A stretch of 64,000 nt of DNA, from NCBI GenBank assembly GCA_017540085.1, contig JAFYBQ010000039.1, positions 1-64,000 of the forward strand, given 5' to 3'. Position numbers and translations under genes: made by a program. The notes under the pieces were generated by a model, which had not been told where the DNA came from, ran no database searches, and saw only the letters and a program-made list of their open reading frames with translations. Shown here one piece after another: positions 8,393 to 18,371 of this stretch; positions within the stretch are counted from its first letter, which is position 1, and each line of letters starts with the position of its first letter. Origin of the DNA: Synergistaceae bacterium (lineage in GTDB: Bacteria > Synergistota > Synergistia > Synergistales > Aminobacteriaceae).

Positions 8393-9769
8393 TCACGACA
8401 CAGGGACTTCCATCGGGTAATTTCCGTCAAAACATGCCTTGCAGTATGAGTCCTCAGCGCAGACTTCCCGCAAACTTTCCTCGCTGAGATATGTTAATGA
8501 GTCCGCGCCGAGATATTCGCAGATTTCTTCCGGCGATTTCTGTGCGGCTATGAGCTTCTCACGGTGCGGAGTGTCAATCCCGAAATAGCACGAGAATTTC
8601 ACCTCAGGGGAAGCCGCGCAGACATGAATCTCTTTCGCACCCGCGTCCCGGAGATGTCCCACAATCCTCCGCAATGTCGTTCCGCGAACTATAGAGTCGT
8701 CAATGATGATTAGCCTTTTGCCCTCGATGTTCCGCCGAATCGTAGACAGCTTTATGCGTACAGCGTCATCCCTCATTGCCTGAGACGGTAATATGAACGT
8801 CCTGCCCATGTACTTGTTCTTGATGAGTCCCTCGCCGTAGGGAATGCCGGAAGCCTCCGCGTAACCTATCGCAGCAGGTATACCCGAATCAGGCACGGCC
8901 ATTACTACATCAGCCTCAATCTTTCGTTGCTGTGCTAACTTCATTCCGCACCTCCGCCGGAAATCGTACACGCTCACTCCGTCAACAATAGAGTCCGGCC
9001 TCGCGAAATATACCATCTCGAACACGCACAAATTTTTCCTGCACCAGTGAGACGGCTCAACCGATTTCAGCCCGTCCCTGTCGGCAATCACTATTTCCCC
9101 CGGCCTGACATCGCACAGAAATTCAGCGTCAAGAGCTTCAAGCGCGCACGTTTCAGACGCGAACACATAGCCGGAGTCATTCTTCAGCTTACCGATACAG
9201 AGCGGGTGAAGGCCGTATGAATCTCTCACGCCGATTAATTTATCGCCAATGGTAATCACAAGGACATACGCGCCCTTAATGAGGCTCATTGCGTTTTTGA
9301 TGCCCGCCTCGATTCCCCGCGAGCCGTGCTGGCATATTAGGTTGAGAATTGACTCGGAGTCGCTTGTTGTGTGGAAGATTACGCCCTCATCCGTGAGCAT
9401 TTCCCGGAGGCTGTCGGCGTTGACGAGATTGCCATTATGCGCGAGGGCTATTTCACCGAGACGGCACGAGGCCACTAGGGGCTGTGCGCTCCTCTGTGAA
9501 CCGTCGCCCGCTGTCGAATATCTCACATGGCCGATGGCGATATTCCCGGGGAGCTTCCCGAAATCATAGTCCCGGAAAACTTCCCCGGCGAGTCCCAAAT
9601 CTTTGCGGATTTCGATTTTCCCCGCCGAGTTCGCCGCAATCCCGGCACTTTCCTGCCCTCTGTGCTGAAGCGCGTACAGTCCGTAGTACACCAAGCGAGA
9701 CGCTTGCCCCGCCTCATCATTCAGGTATACACCGATCACTCCGCACTCCTCGTGAAGCTCATCAGACAT
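8393..9769 (-). CDS. purF: Amidophosphoribosyltransferase
   Basis: A 458-residue enzyme for the first committed step of purine synthesis, making phosphoribosylamine from PRPP and glutamine. The glutaminase nucleophile is Cys9 in EECGVIGV after a short propeptide, as in the Bacillus-type enzyme. [11 protein letters not shown] and the PRPP loop [14 protein letters not shown] are present. Cysteines that could hold the Bacillus-type [4Fe-4S] cluster are visible in NLCVFEM, KFSCYFG and the C-terminal [10 protein letters not shown]. The start overlaps the end of purC by 8 bases, indicating translational coupling. Confidence 0.96.
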   Translation of the reverse strand: MSDELHEECGVIGVYLNDEAGQASRLVYYGLYALQHRGQESAGIAANSAGKIEIRKDLGLAGEVFRDYDFGKLPGNIAIGHVRYSTAGDGSQRSAQPLVASCRLGEIALAHNGNLVNADSLREMLTDEGVIFHTTSDSESILNLICQHGSRGIEAGIKNAMSLIKGAYVLVITIGDKLIGVRDSYGLHPLCIGKLKNDSGYVFASETCALEALDAEFLCDVRPGEIVIADRDGLKSVEPSHWCRKNLCVFEMVYFARPDSIVDGVSVYDFRRRCGMKLAQQRKIEADVVMAVPDSGIPAAIGYAEASGIPYGEGLIKNKYMGRTFILPSQAMRDDAVRIKLSTIRRNIEGKRLIIIDDSIVRGTTLRRIVGHLRDAGAKEIHVCAASPEVKFSCYFGIDTPHREKLIAAQKSPEEICEYLGADSLTYLSEESLREVCAEDSYCKACFDGNYPMEVPVS

Positions 9770-10481
9770 TGCCGTTTATGCGCCTGAATATTTCCTCGTA
9801 GGCTTCCTCAACCCCGCCCATGTCCCTGCGGAATCTGTCCTTGTCGAGCTTCTCATTCGTCTTTGCGTCCCAGAAACGGCACGTATCCGGCGAAATCTCA
9901 TCAGCAAGAATGATACTGCCGTCAGGGAGTCTCCCGGCCTCTATCTTGAAGTCCACGAGCTTGACTCCGATACCCGCGAAAAATTCCCGCAGGACATCGT
10001 TGACCTTGTACGCCATTTCCCGAATCACTTTGAGTTCGTCCTCTGTCGCAACTCCCAAGGCTATTATGTGGCTGTCGTTGATTAACGGGTCATTGAGCGC
10101 GTCATTCTTGAGGGAAAATTCAAGCGTCGGACATTTCAGCGGGGTGCCTTCCTCGACTCCGTAACGTTTCGAGAATGATCCGGCGGCTGTGTTGCGGATT
10201 ATTATCTCAAGCGGGACTATCTCGACTGCTTTCACGAGGGTCTCGCGGTCGCTTAACTGTTCGGCAAAATGAGTCCTCACTCCGTTTTTCTCCAACAGTC
10301 TGAACATCATATTGCTCATCTTGTTGTTGATTACTCCCTTGCCTGTGATTGTTCCGTGCTTTAGGCCGTTGAAGGCTGTCGCGTCGTCTTTGTACTCGAC
10401 AATGTAATATGACGGGTCTGAAGTCGCAAAAACTTTCTTGGCTTTTCCCTCGTAACGCTGCTCTAATTTCGTGATGCCCAT
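9762..10481 (-). CDS. purC: Phosphoribosylaminoimidazole-succinocarboxamide synthase
   Basis: SAICAR synthase of purine biosynthesis, 239 residues, joining aspartate to CAIR with ATP. It begins [18 protein letters not shown] and contains the family segments [24 protein letters not shown] and [12 protein letters not shown]. The frame is open further upstream, but the standard N terminus and a GGAAGGAAC ribosome site mark ATG 10481 as the start. The 3' end overlaps purF by 8 bp. A small membrane protein gene lies 55 bp upstream in the same direction. Confidence 0.95.
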   Translation of the reverse strand: MGITKLEQRYEGKAKKVFATSDPSYYIVEYKDDATAFNGLKHGTITGKGVINNKMSNMMFRLLEKNGVRTHFAEQLSDRETLVKAVEIVPLEIIIRNTAAGSFSKRYGVEEGTPLKCPTLEFSLKNDALNDPLINDSHIIALGVATEDELKVIREMAYKVNDVLREFFAGIGVKLVDFKIEAGRLPDGSIILADEISPDTCRFWDAKTNEKLDKDRFRRDMGGVEEAYEEIFRRINGNV

Positions 10482-10536
10482 GTTAATTTTGTTCCTTCCG
10501 TTGTAGATTGCTGCGTGAATATTATACATGCCCGCG

Positions 10537-10752
10537 CTAGTTGCCGCTGTCAGAGTCAGAGTCAAAAAAGTCTTTCCGCTTCCAATACCATAGACCCATA
10601 GCAAGCCCCCCGAAAATGAATCCCCCGCTTAAACCGCCGATAACGTAATCCATTTTCACGCCGCCCCCGAACAATGAGCTTCCGTAGCCCGCAAGAGCAT
10701 AACCGAATGAGATAACGCAAAGAAGCGACAGTGTTGTGATAAATAGACGCAT
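10537..10752 (-). CDS. Small two-helix membrane protein
   Basis: A 71-residue protein I do not recognise. Residues 3-26 form one hydrophobic helix and residues 35-57 a second, glycine-rich one, followed by an acidic, serine-rich tail ([10 protein letters not shown]). The ATG is preceded by AGGCGGTG, a good ribosome site, which supports it being real. It lies 55 bp upstream of purC on the same strand and is divergent from the large protease gene, with 82 bp between start codons. No function is suggested beyond an inner-membrane location. Confidence 0.6.
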   Translation of the reverse strand: MRLFITTLSLLCVISFGYALAGYGSSLFGGGVKMDYVIGGLSGGFIFGGLAMGLWYWKRKDFFDSDSDSGN

Positions 10753-10834
10753 AAATTTTTCACCGCCTGTAATAAAATATCAGCAATTTCACTCCGAGAT
10801 TTATTATATTCCATCAATGAAGGGAGTTTTTATC

Positions 10835-13800
10835 ATGCGGAAATTTCTGAAGGCTATATGCTTTTCTGTGATGATAATTATTTCTGCCTCTTCAGTTTTT
10901 GCTGACGAGACTCCAAATCTCCAGGAAGAGCCTTTATCCCCCGCTTATCTCGAATGGCTCAATAATCCTGGCACCCACGCCCCGAACGGATATACCCCAA
11001 GCCCTGTAAATAGGTCTCACCTTTCAGGCAATCCCCCGGTAACCCGAACTGACTCTAGGAATGTCGGAGACGGCGCAATCCCCTCCGCTTATGACCTTCG
11101 GAACGTCAGCGGGAAAAGCTATGTCCCCTCAGTCAGAAATCAGGGGCAGTACGGAACATGCTGGGCGCACGCCGCGTTAGGGGCTATGGAGTCTAACTAC
11201 CTCAGGCAGGGTGCTTCATATCTCACGGGTAGCGAGCCGGATTTGTCCGAGCTTCATTTATCGTGGTTCGTCTACCAGGATCCAAGGACGAGATATTCGT
11301 TCAGCAAGCAGAGTGGCTCATTCACAGGGGGCGAAGTTTTCGGCCAAGGCGGGAACGCAGACAAGGCCATCGCGCTTATGTCCCGAATTGCCGGCCCAGT
11401 CAACGAGTCTGTACTGCCGTATACCAGCATTAACGCTACTGTGTCGGGAATGCAGAAAATTATTCCGTCCAGCAAACTCCCGGAAGATTACCCCGCTGTT
11501 ATGAGGCTTCATGACGCTTACACCCTCGGCGATATGACATCCTCACTAATGCCCACAGTAAAGCAGCTTGTCATGAACAACGGGGCTGTTGAGATAAGCT
11601 ACTATTCAAACCAGACTGTCGCGACAGGTTCAGGAGTGTCGGCATACTACAAGAACAGCGACAGCACATATACATACTACAATACTTCAGGCGCGACTCC
11701 GAATCACGCTGTCTTGATCGTGGGATGGGATGACAGTTTCAGCGCGTCAAAGTTCAGCCCTAATCCCGGCACAAACGGAGCGTGGCTCGTGCGTAACTCC
11801 TGGGGCGGCTCATGGGGGCAGGCCGGGTATTTCTGGATGTCGTACAAGCAGAATATCGCGGACGTTACAGCGTATATCACCGAGCCTTTGACGAGCGGAA
11901 TTAATGTATACTGCCATGATCCTTTAGGTATGTGCGGGACATTCGGATATACGTCAAACAGCGCGAAAATTCCGGGGTGGGCGGCTAATGTCTTCAGGGC
12001 TGAGGGTGCTAATGAAATCCTGACGCAGGTCTCACTAATCACTACAGAGAATAACGCGGGCTATGCTGTCTACGTCTACAAGCTGGGAAAAACTAAGCCG
12101 TCCTCACTTTCTGTTACGGCGGGAGGGTTCGCGGCAAAGAAGACTGGCACAATAACTTACGCCGGGTATCATGTGATTACGCTTGACGACCCTGTGAAAC
12201 TTGATGACGGTGAATATTTCGCGGTTGTCGTAAACACCCTCAACACCGGCGCGTACAATATGGCCATCGAGCGTGAAGCGTCTTACCCCGGCGGAGGATA
12301 TTATTCCCAGCCTTCAGTGAACGCGGGGGAGAGCTATTTTGCCGGGGGGAACAGTTTCCCAACATCATGGACGGACGGAAATTCAATGTCCCCGAAACGG
12401 AACGCCTGTATTAAAGCCTTCACCGTTACAGGCTCATCATCAGGCACAGCCCCTTCAATCACAACAACTTCCCTTCCTGACGGCAAAGTCTCTTCAGCAT
12501 ACAGCGCAACACTCGCAGCAACAGGAACATCCCCGATAACGTGGACATTTTCCGGGAACGTTCCCGCCGGACTCACGGGAAACACATCAACGGGCGAAAT
12601 TTCCGGGACACCGACTCAGGCCGGGACATACACATTCACCGCGAAAGCCTCAAACGCTTACGGCTCGGACACAAAAACATTCACCCTCACGATTACTGCC
12701 ATCACTCCCACAGGCTACGCCCCGAATATCGTTACAGCGACTCTCCCGGCTCCGTCCCTCAATACGGCGTACAGTCAGTATATTTACGCTGAAGGAACAG
12801 CCCCGATAACATTCTCCGCAACAGGGACTCTCCCCGCAGGACTCACGCTCGCAGGATCATCAAGCAGCATTTATCCCGGCGCGGCTCTGATTTCAGGGAC
12901 ACCGACAGCGGCAGGCACATATACTTTCACCGTAACAGCCTCAAACGCTTACGGGACAGCCTCGCAGTCATTCACACTGACCGTATCAGCCTCGTCGGGA
13001 ACACTGACAATCACGACAGACTCAATTGTTGACGGCTACACAGGGCAGTACTTCAGCCAGACAATGACAGCGACATCAACACAAAGCGCCCTCATAAGCT
13101 GGGCGGTTACGTCCGGGACTCTTCCGGCGGGACTCTCGATTTCGCGCTACGGCACAATCACAGGAACACCGACAGCGGCAGGGACGTATTCATTCACCCT
13201 GAAAGCCTCGAACACTTACGGCACAGCGGAGAAAGCATACACAATGACCGTGAGGACGCTCGGAAATTTGCCGCGTATAACGACTCGTGATTTGCCTTAC
13301 GGACTCAAGGGCGGAAGCGGCTACAGGGGAGTCCTCACAGCGTCAGGCACAGGGGCTATAACATGGGCTGTAACGTCCGGGAGTCTTCCGGCGGGCTTGT
13401 CTCTGAACGCCTCAACAGGAATAATCAGCGGGACTCCATCGGCGATAGGGACATATATTTTCACGGTGAGGGCATCGGACTCGAACGGCTCGACATTGCG
13501 GAGCTTCACGATTTATGTATATACGACAACATTACAGCCTGACATTGACACAGCGCAGACTCTTCCGGACGGCAAAACAGGCACGCCATATTACGAGACG
13601 TTAAACGCTTTCGCAACGTCATATGTTACATGGGCGGTTACATCGGGGACTCTTCCTGCGGGACTCACTCTCGATTCACAGTCCGGCGTAATCTCAGGGA
13701 CTCCCACAAGCGCGGGGACATTCACATTCACGGTGAGAGCCGCGAACGCTTACGGCTCTGCGTCAAAGTCATACACGATAAAGATTACGGCTTCAAGCTC

Positions 13801-16444
13801 CGGCACAAAGCCCGCAATAACTACAACGGCTCTTCCTTCAGGCGAGGCGGGCAAAAGTTACAGTGCCTCACTCACTGCTACAGGAACGACTCCAATAACG
13901 TGGACAGCGCAGAATCTCCCGGCAGGACTGGCGATAAACTCATCAACGGGAGCTGTTACAGGGACTCCGACAGCCGCGGGGACATACAGCACGGTTATTA
14001 CGGCCTCGAACAGTTACGGGACAGACTCGAAAACATACACCCTCACAATTTCCGCCGCAGGTGTCAAGCCGTCAATCACGACAGACTCATTACCTAATGG
14101 GCAGGCCGGGAAAAGTTACAGCGCGACTCTTTCTGCCGATGGAACAGCCCCGATAACGTGGACAGCTTCCGGTCTCCCTTCAGGAGTCAGCCTGAACACG
14201 TCAGCGGGAAGATTATCCGGGACTCCGTCAAGAGCAGGGACATACCGAATCACAATCACCGCGAGAAACTCATACGGCACAGCCTCCAAAACTTTCACCG
14301 TAACAATCGCCGCGGCGGGAGTGAGGCCGACAATATCAACATCAAGCCTTCCTGACGGCAAAATTGACGCGGAATATTCGCAGACTCTCACAGCGTCAGG
14401 CACAGCCCCGCTAACATGGGCGGTAACTTCCGGGACTCTTCCGGCAGGTCTGAGCATTAACGCTTCAACAGGCGTGATTTCCGGGACTCCGACAGAGTCA
14501 GGCACTTTCACTTTCACCGTAACAGCCTCGAACGAATACGGCACGGCCTCGAAATCGTACACGCTGAATATTATTGCGACACTTGACGGCGACAGCGTGA
14601 ACATTTCCGGGTATGTCGGGTACGCTGTGAGGCAGCAGCTTTCGGTGTCGGCTTCAGGCTCTGTAATATGGCGGGCATTGTCGTCTCTTCCTTCGGGACT
14701 TTCACTCAGCAGGGCGGGACTAATTTCCGGGACTCCGAGGACAGCCGGGAATTTCAGCGTAAAGGTTACAGCGACAGCCGGGACAAGCGTAACAGAGTTC
14801 ACTGTAAACTTCAGCATAAGCGCGAGGCCAGTAAGACCAACTATAACAACATCAATCCTTCCGAACGCCACTGTAAGCGAGGAATATTCACGAGCCGTAA
14901 CAATAACAGGAACAGCACCCATAACCGTAACAGCAACGGGACTCCCTGAAGGACTCACGTTCAACTCCGGCACATGGCTCATCAGCGGCATTCCGTCAAA
15001 AGCAGGGACGTACAATATCAGGTTCACTGCGGAAAATGTTGCAACGAGGCTCGAAAACAGGCCGATAACAAGAACAGTCCGGCTTGTAGTCAGGGCGCAG
15101 GCTCCAAAAATCAATGCCCCCGGGACTCTTTCTGACGGGATTATGGGCGAGGCGTATAACGGCGTTCAGTTTACATTGTCGCAGGGTACAGAGCCGGTAG
15201 TATGGAGGATTTCGGGACAGCCGTCGGGAATGAGAATGAGCAGTACGGGACTCCTTTCGGGGACTCCGAGTCGGGCCGGAAAATTCAACATGACCGTAAG
15301 AGCGTCAAATTCAGGCGGAAATGACTCGCTCCGTGTGCCTCTCACGATATTGCAGAAGCCGGAAATCTCATCGGCGAGAATGGCCAACGGAACAACGGAC
15401 ATCACATATACAGCCCGATTCACAGCAAGAGGAACAGCCCCTATAACGTGGAGCATTGAAGGACTCCCGGACGGGATGAGCTTTGAGCAGAATACAGCCG
15501 GGACAAGTGCGACAGTCCGGGGAATCCCTACAGTGCCGGGTACTTACTCGGTGAGCATGAGCCTGTCTAACGAGGCCGGGACGAGGGATTACACCGTGAA
15601 TTTCATTGTGAGGGGAGTGGCTCCGAGACTTACGGCGACACTTTCGCGGGCTTCTGTAGGACAGTCATACACGGGAAGCAGGATTTACGCGACAGGAACA
15701 AAGCCGATGGAAATCACGCACAGCATATCAGATTCAGACCTTGTGAAATTCGGAATAACGAGCCTTGAAGACTTGGGACTCAAATTCACCTGCAATTCAG
15801 CAGACGGCACAGCGAAAATCACCGGGACTCCTGAGTTTTCGCTGAAGAATCTCCCGATAACATTCACCGCAAGGAACATAGTATCATCCGTAACACGCCG
15901 TGTATACCTCACTATAGCCGGGTCAGCTCCGAGATTCACGGCTCCTTCAGCGTCAACAGTGAACATGACATGCGAGATTGGGAGCGATATTGATATTGAT
16001 TTCACGGTAACAGGCTCAAAGAAAATCACCTACAGCATGACGGGCGGAAGCGGCTTCACTCTGACACAGACGGGAGATTATGACGCTCATCTTTCCGGGA
16101 CAGCCCCCGCGAGGGACACAACGACAACGATAACGGTGAAGGCGACAAACGCGGACGGCAGTGCGACAAAAAGAGTCATCATAAGGACGCAGACCCCACC
16201 GAAAATCACAACAGCATCGCTTCCATCCGGGACAGTCAGCAGGAACTACAGCGCGAGAGTCACGGCGACAGGTACAAGCACAATCCGCTACACGATTTCA
16301 GGGACATTGCCTGCCGGACTCAGGTTCAGCAACGGGACATTCAGCGGACGGCCTACACAGTCAGGAAATTTCACCGTAACAATAACGGCGACAAACTCAA
16401 TCGGCACTGACAGTAAAGAGTTCACGATAACTATAAACAGCTAG
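10835..16444 (+). CDS. Secreted papain-family (C1) protease with about 15 Ig-like repeats
   Basis: A 1,869-residue exported protein. A signal peptide (residues 1-23, ending VFA) leads to a papain-type peptidase domain with all expected active-site residues: Gln103 and Cys109 in NQGQYGTCWAHA, His291 in TPNHAVLIVGWDD and Asn321 in RNSWGGSWG. A lectin-like region follows at roughly 370-530, as often seen behind C1 domains. Residues about 538-1868 are some 15 tandem repeats of the putative-Ig (He_PIG) type, each with a PxITTxxLPxG start, ITWxxxGxLPAGL middle and GTPTxAGTYxFTVxAxN end. No C-terminal membrane anchor or sorting motif is visible. The start has a GAAGGGAG ribosome site; upstream in-frame codons lack one. 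Likely an extracellular or surface protease; its target is unknown. Confidence 0.9.
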   Translation: MRKFLKAICFSVMIIISASSVFADETPNLQEEPLSPAYLEWLNNPGTHAPNGYTPSPVNRSHLSGNPPVTRTDSRNVGDGAIPSAYDLRNVSGKSYVPSVRNQGQYGTCWAHAALGAMESNYLRQGASYLTGSEPDLSELHLSWFVYQDPRTRYSFSKQSGSFTGGEVFGQGGNADKAIALMSRIAGPVNESVLPYTSINATVSGMQKIIPSSKLPEDYPAVMRLHDAYTLGDMTSSLMPTVKQLVMNNGAVEISYYSNQTVATGSGVSAYYKNSDSTYTYYNTSGATPNHAVLIVGWDDSFSASKFSPNPGTNGAWLVRNSWGGSWGQAGYFWMSYKQNIADVTAYITEPLTSGINVYCHDPLGMCGTFGYTSNSAKIPGWAANVFRAEGANEILTQVSLITTENNAGYAVYVYKLGKTKPSSLSVTAGGFAAKKTGTITYAGYHVITLDDPVKLDDGEYFAVVVNTLNTGAYNMAIEREASYPGGGYYSQPSVNAGESYFAGGNSFPTSWTDGNSMSPKRNACIKAFTVTGSSSGTAPSITTTSLPDGKVSSAYSATLAATGTSPITWTFSGNVPAGLTGNTSTGEISGTPTQAGTYTFTAKASNAYGSDTKTFTLTITAITPTGYAPNIVTATLPAPSLNTAYSQYIYAEGTAPITFSATGTLPAGLTLAGSSSSIYPGAALISGTPTAAGTYTFTVTASNAYGTASQSFTLTVSASSGTLTITTDSIVDGYTGQYFSQTMTATSTQSALISWAVTSGTLPAGLSISRYGTITGTPTAAGTYSFTLKASNTYGTAEKAYTMTVRTLGNLPRITTRDLPYGLKGGSGYRGVLTASGTGAITWAVTSGSLPAGLSLNASTGIISGTPSAIGTYIFTVRASDSNGSTLRSFTIYVYTTTLQPDIDTAQTLPDGKTGTPYYETLNAFATSYVTWAVTSGTLPAGLTLDSQSGVISGTPTSAGTFTFTVRAANAYGSASKSYTIKITASSSGTKPAITTTALPSGEAGKSYSASLTATGTTPITWTAQNLPAGLAINSSTGAVTGTPTAAGTYSTVITASNSYGTDSKTYTLTISAAGVKPSITTDSLPNGQAGKSYSATLSADGTAPITWTASGLPSGVSLNTSAGRLSGTPSRAGTYRITITARNSYGTASKTFTVTIAAAGVRPTISTSSLPDGKIDAEYSQTLTASGTAPLTWAVTSGTLPAGLSINASTGVISGTPTESGTFTFTVTASNEYGTASKSYTLNIIATLDGDSVNISGYVGYAVRQQLSVSASGSVIWRALSSLPSGLSLSRAGLISGTPRTAGNFSVKVTATAGTSVTEFTVNFSISARPVRPTITTSILPNATVSEEYSRAVTITGTAPITVTATGLPEGLTFNSGTWLISGIPSKAGTYNIRFTAENVATRLENRPITRTVRLVVRAQAPKINAPGTLSDGIMGEAYNGVQFTLSQGTEPVVWRISGQPSGMRMSSTGLLSGTPSRAGKFNMTVRASNSGGNDSLRVPLTILQKPEISSARMANGTTDITYTARFTARGTAPITWSIEGLPDGMSFEQNTAGTSATVRGIPTVPGTYSVSMSLSNEAGTRDYTVNFIVRGVAPRLTATLSRASVGQSYTGSRIYATGTKPMEITHSISDSDLVKFGITSLEDLGLKFTCNSADGTAKITGTPEFSLKNLPITFTARNIVSSVTRRVYLTIAGSAPRFTAPSASTVNMTCEIGSDIDIDFTVTGSKKITYSMTGGSGFTLTQTGDYDAHLSGTAPARDTTTTITVKATNADGSATKRVIIRTQTPPKITTASLPSGTVSRNYSARVTATGTSTIRYTISGTLPAGLRFSNGTFSGRPTQSGNFTVTITATNSIGTDSKEFTITINS
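12450..16441 (+). repeat. About 15 tandem Ig-like coding repeats
   Basis: Repeat units of roughly 80-95 codons lie head to tail inside the protease gene. Units 1-8 are close to each other with recurring GGGACTCCGACAGC-like and ACATGGGC-like stretches; units 9-15 have drifted and vary in length. Similar DNA in neighbouring units is a likely site of recombination and of assembly error. Confidence 0.85.
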
Positions 16445-16459
16445 AGGCGTTAAAATATT

Positions 16460-16494
16460 CCCCTCTGTGAGACATTTACAGGGGGGATTTTTCT
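16460..16494 (+). terminator. Intrinsic terminator after the protease gene
   Basis: CCCCTCTGT (16460-16468) and ACAGGGGGG (16478-16486) form a 9 bp stem with one G-T pair, followed by ATTTTT. It lies 15 bp after the protease stop and 18 bp before the first LicD gene start. Confidence 0.8.
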
Positions 16495-16511
16495 TAGGGA
16501 GGTACGCAGGC

Positions 16512-17318
16512 ATGAAGGAAATTACACCTTCAAGGCTGAAGGAATTGCAGCTTGGGATTCTTGATACTGTCGCGGAATTTTGCACGGCTCACGGGATAAA
16601 TTACTGGCTAAATGCTGGGACTCTTCTCGGCGCGGTCAGGCACAGGGGCTATATCCCATGGGATGATGATGTTGACCTTGCGATGCTGAGACGGGACTAC
16701 GACAAGTTCATGGCCGAGTTCAACGGGAGCAACAGCCGCTACAAGTTTGTTTGTTACGAGAATGACCCGGAGAGCTTTACGCATTTCGGGAAAGTCCTCG
16801 ATACGTCAACAGTATTGTATGAGCCTGATGAGAGGGGCGAAAAGTTGTCAGTGTACATAGATATATTTCCGATGGATAACGCACCCGATGATGTTTCAGC
16901 CCGTGAAAGAATGTTCCGGTGGCGTAATGTTCTTTACGTCTGCAACTTGGGAAGGAAGCTGCCTGTTTTCCTGAAGCCCACGAGGGGAGGAATATTGCGG
17001 CGGCTGTGCGTGTATGCTTTCCGGGCGGTGCTGAGAGTTTTCCCGCGTCATTATTTCGTGAAGGCTCTTGTGAGGAACGCAAAGAGATTCGCCGGGGCTG
17101 ACACGGAATATTTCGGGGATTTCACCGGGACTCACAATGCTGTGATGAGAAGAGACCTTGCGGAGAATATAACGCGGCTTGAATTTGAGGGGAAGAAGTA
17201 TAATGCCCCGGCCGGTTATGATGAGTGGCTGAGAAAACTTTTCGGGGATTACATGCGCCTTCCTGCGCCGGAAAAGAGAGCCTCGACTCATTTTTTCAGG
17301 GCTTACGAATTGGATTAG
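16512..17318 (+). CDS. LicD-family transferase, copy 1
   Basis: A 268-residue LicD/nucleotidyltransferase-fold protein. The defining block GTLLGAVRHRGYIPWDDDVDL near residue 45 carries the metal-binding Asp cluster, and VYIDIFPMDNAP provides the second acidic segment near residue 120. Characterised LicD proteins transfer phosphocholine or similar phospho-substituents onto cell-surface glycans. No signal peptide is present, so it acts on the cytoplasmic side. ATG 16512 is chosen because GGGAGG lies just upstream; the open frame extends to 16467 through the terminator. A homologous gene follows 188 bp downstream. Confidence 0.85.
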   Translation: MKEITPSRLKELQLGILDTVAEFCTAHGINYWLNAGTLLGAVRHRGYIPWDDDVDLAMLRRDYDKFMAEFNGSNSRYKFVCYENDPESFTHFGKVLDTSTVLYEPDERGEKLSVYIDIFPMDNAPDDVSARERMFRWRNVLYVCNLGRKLPVFLKPTRGGILRRLCVYAFRAVLRVFPRHYFVKALVRNAKRFAGADTEYFGDFTGTHNAVMRRDLAENITRLEFEGKKYNAPAGYDEWLRKLFGDYMRLPAPEKRASTHFFRAYELD

Positions 17319-17373
17319 CGCATAACGCCGGAGAATATGATAAAATCAGTCAAACAATCCACAAAGAAAGGAC

Positions 17374-17402
17374 TTGACAAAGATAATGATGGTCAGTAAA
17401 AT
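17374..17402 (+). promoter_or_regulatory. Near-consensus sigma-70 promoter before LicD copy 2
   Basis: TTGACA (17374-17379) and TAAAAT (17397-17402) are separated by 17 bases, about 105 bases upstream of the second LicD start. A small direct/inverted cluster of CTGTC units (17404-17427) follows in the leader. This suggests copy 2 is transcribed independently of copy 1. Confidence 0.65.
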
Positions 17403-17506
17403 CGGCTGTCGACTGTCAGCTGTCGGCTAATTCTTTGCGCGTCAAACTGTAATTTCCCGTCAAAAAATTTCCCACGTGTTTCTCTTTCTGATACGGAGGC
17501 TATGCA

Positions 17507-18319
17507 ATGAGACAGCTTACCGTAGAGGAGATCAAGAAAATAGCGGTCGGTATTCTTGAGGTTGTAGCGCGTTTTTGTGAGGAGCGCGGAATAAATTACT
17601 GGATCGACTACGGGACGTTGCTGGGTGCTGTGAGGCACAAAGGCTTTATCCCTTGGGATGATGATATTGACATCGGAATGCTGAGGCCGGATTACGACAG
17701 GTTTATGAAGGAGTTTAACGGCTACAATCCCCGCTATGAGGCTCACTGCATAGAGAATGACCCTAATTTTGTCCGCGGTTTCGGCAGAGTGTTTGATACC
17801 CGTACGCTTTCTTTATGGAAAAGTATGGAGAATATCAAATACGGTGTAAACATAGACATATTTGTCCACGATAACGCCCCAGATGATGATGATGTAGTCG
17901 CGGAAATGTACCGCCGCCGCGATTTCTATCACAGGATGAATTTCCGGCGGCTGAGGCGTATTAGCAGTAAGACTGGCGGGAATATTCTTAAACAGCTGTG
18001 CATCTACACTTTCAGGATAATGATGAGAATATTCCCAAGAGGTTATTTTCCCCGCAAACTGGTGGAAAACTCAAAACGTTATATGCATGAGGATACAAAG
18101 CGCGTAGGTGAGTTTGTAGAGTATGGTTATTCTGTGTACAGCAGGGAAGAGGTAAGCTCATTCGTTGACATGGAATTTGAAGGGAAAAAGTACAAAGTCC
18201 CCGCAGGATATGATAAAGTTCTAACTCAGTACTACGGCGACTACATGACCCCGCCTCCCCCTGAAAAGAGAGTCAGGCCGCATTCTTTCACGGCATACCT
18301 CAAAGACCCGGACGAATAG
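17507..18319 (+). CDS. LicD-family transferase, copy 2
   Basis: A 270-residue paralogue of the preceding gene, with the same motif block (GTLLGAVRHKGFIPWDDDID) and the second acidic segment VNIDIFVHDNAPDDDD. It aligns along its whole length with copy 1, including the C-terminal EFEGKKYxxPAGYD and PPEKR region. It is therefore a tandem duplication that has diverged, perhaps with a different acceptor or donor. GGAGG precedes the ATG, and a near-consensus promoter lies upstream. The target glycan cannot be told from this window because no glycan synthesis cluster is adjacent. Confidence 0.85.
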   Translation: MRQLTVEEIKKIAVGILEVVARFCEERGINYWIDYGTLLGAVRHKGFIPWDDDIDIGMLRPDYDRFMKEFNGYNPRYEAHCIENDPNFVRGFGRVFDTRTLSLWKSMENIKYGVNIDIFVHDNAPDDDDVVAEMYRRRDFYHRMNFRRLRRISSKTGGNILKQLCIYTFRIMMRIFPRGYFPRKLVENSKRYMHEDTKRVGEFVEYGYSVYSREEVSSFVDMEFEGKKYKVPAGYDKVLTQYYGDYMTPPPPEKRVRPHSFTAYLKDPDE

Positions 18320-18326
18320 CACACAC

Positions 18327-18365
18327 AAAAATTTCCCCCCCGGCCATGTTCTCCGGGGGAATTTT
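18327..18365. terminator. Bidirectional terminator between LicD copy 2 and ilvN
   Basis: AAAATTTCCCCCCCGG and CCGGGGGAATTTT flank a short loop, giving a strong stem with A/T runs on both sides. It lies between two convergent genes and can serve both. Confidence 0.85.
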
Positions 18366-18371
18366 CACTCT

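Noticed and set aside
10482-10604. N-terminal extension of the purC frame (41 codons)
   Set aside because: It is the shadow of the small membrane protein gene in another frame; purC homologues start at [16 protein letters not shown]-like sequence, which has its own ribosome site.
14116-15114. 332-codon open frame antisense to the protease repeats
   Set aside because: It mirrors the repetitive Ig-coding sequence, has Val/Pro-rich low-complexity composition and no ribosome site; the sense frame has a signal peptide, catalytic triad and domain pattern.
12450-16441. Regularly spaced direct repeats that might look like a CRISPR array
   Set aside because: The units are about 250-290 bp, in frame, and encode Ig-like domains; there are no short identical repeats with unique spacers and no cas genes.
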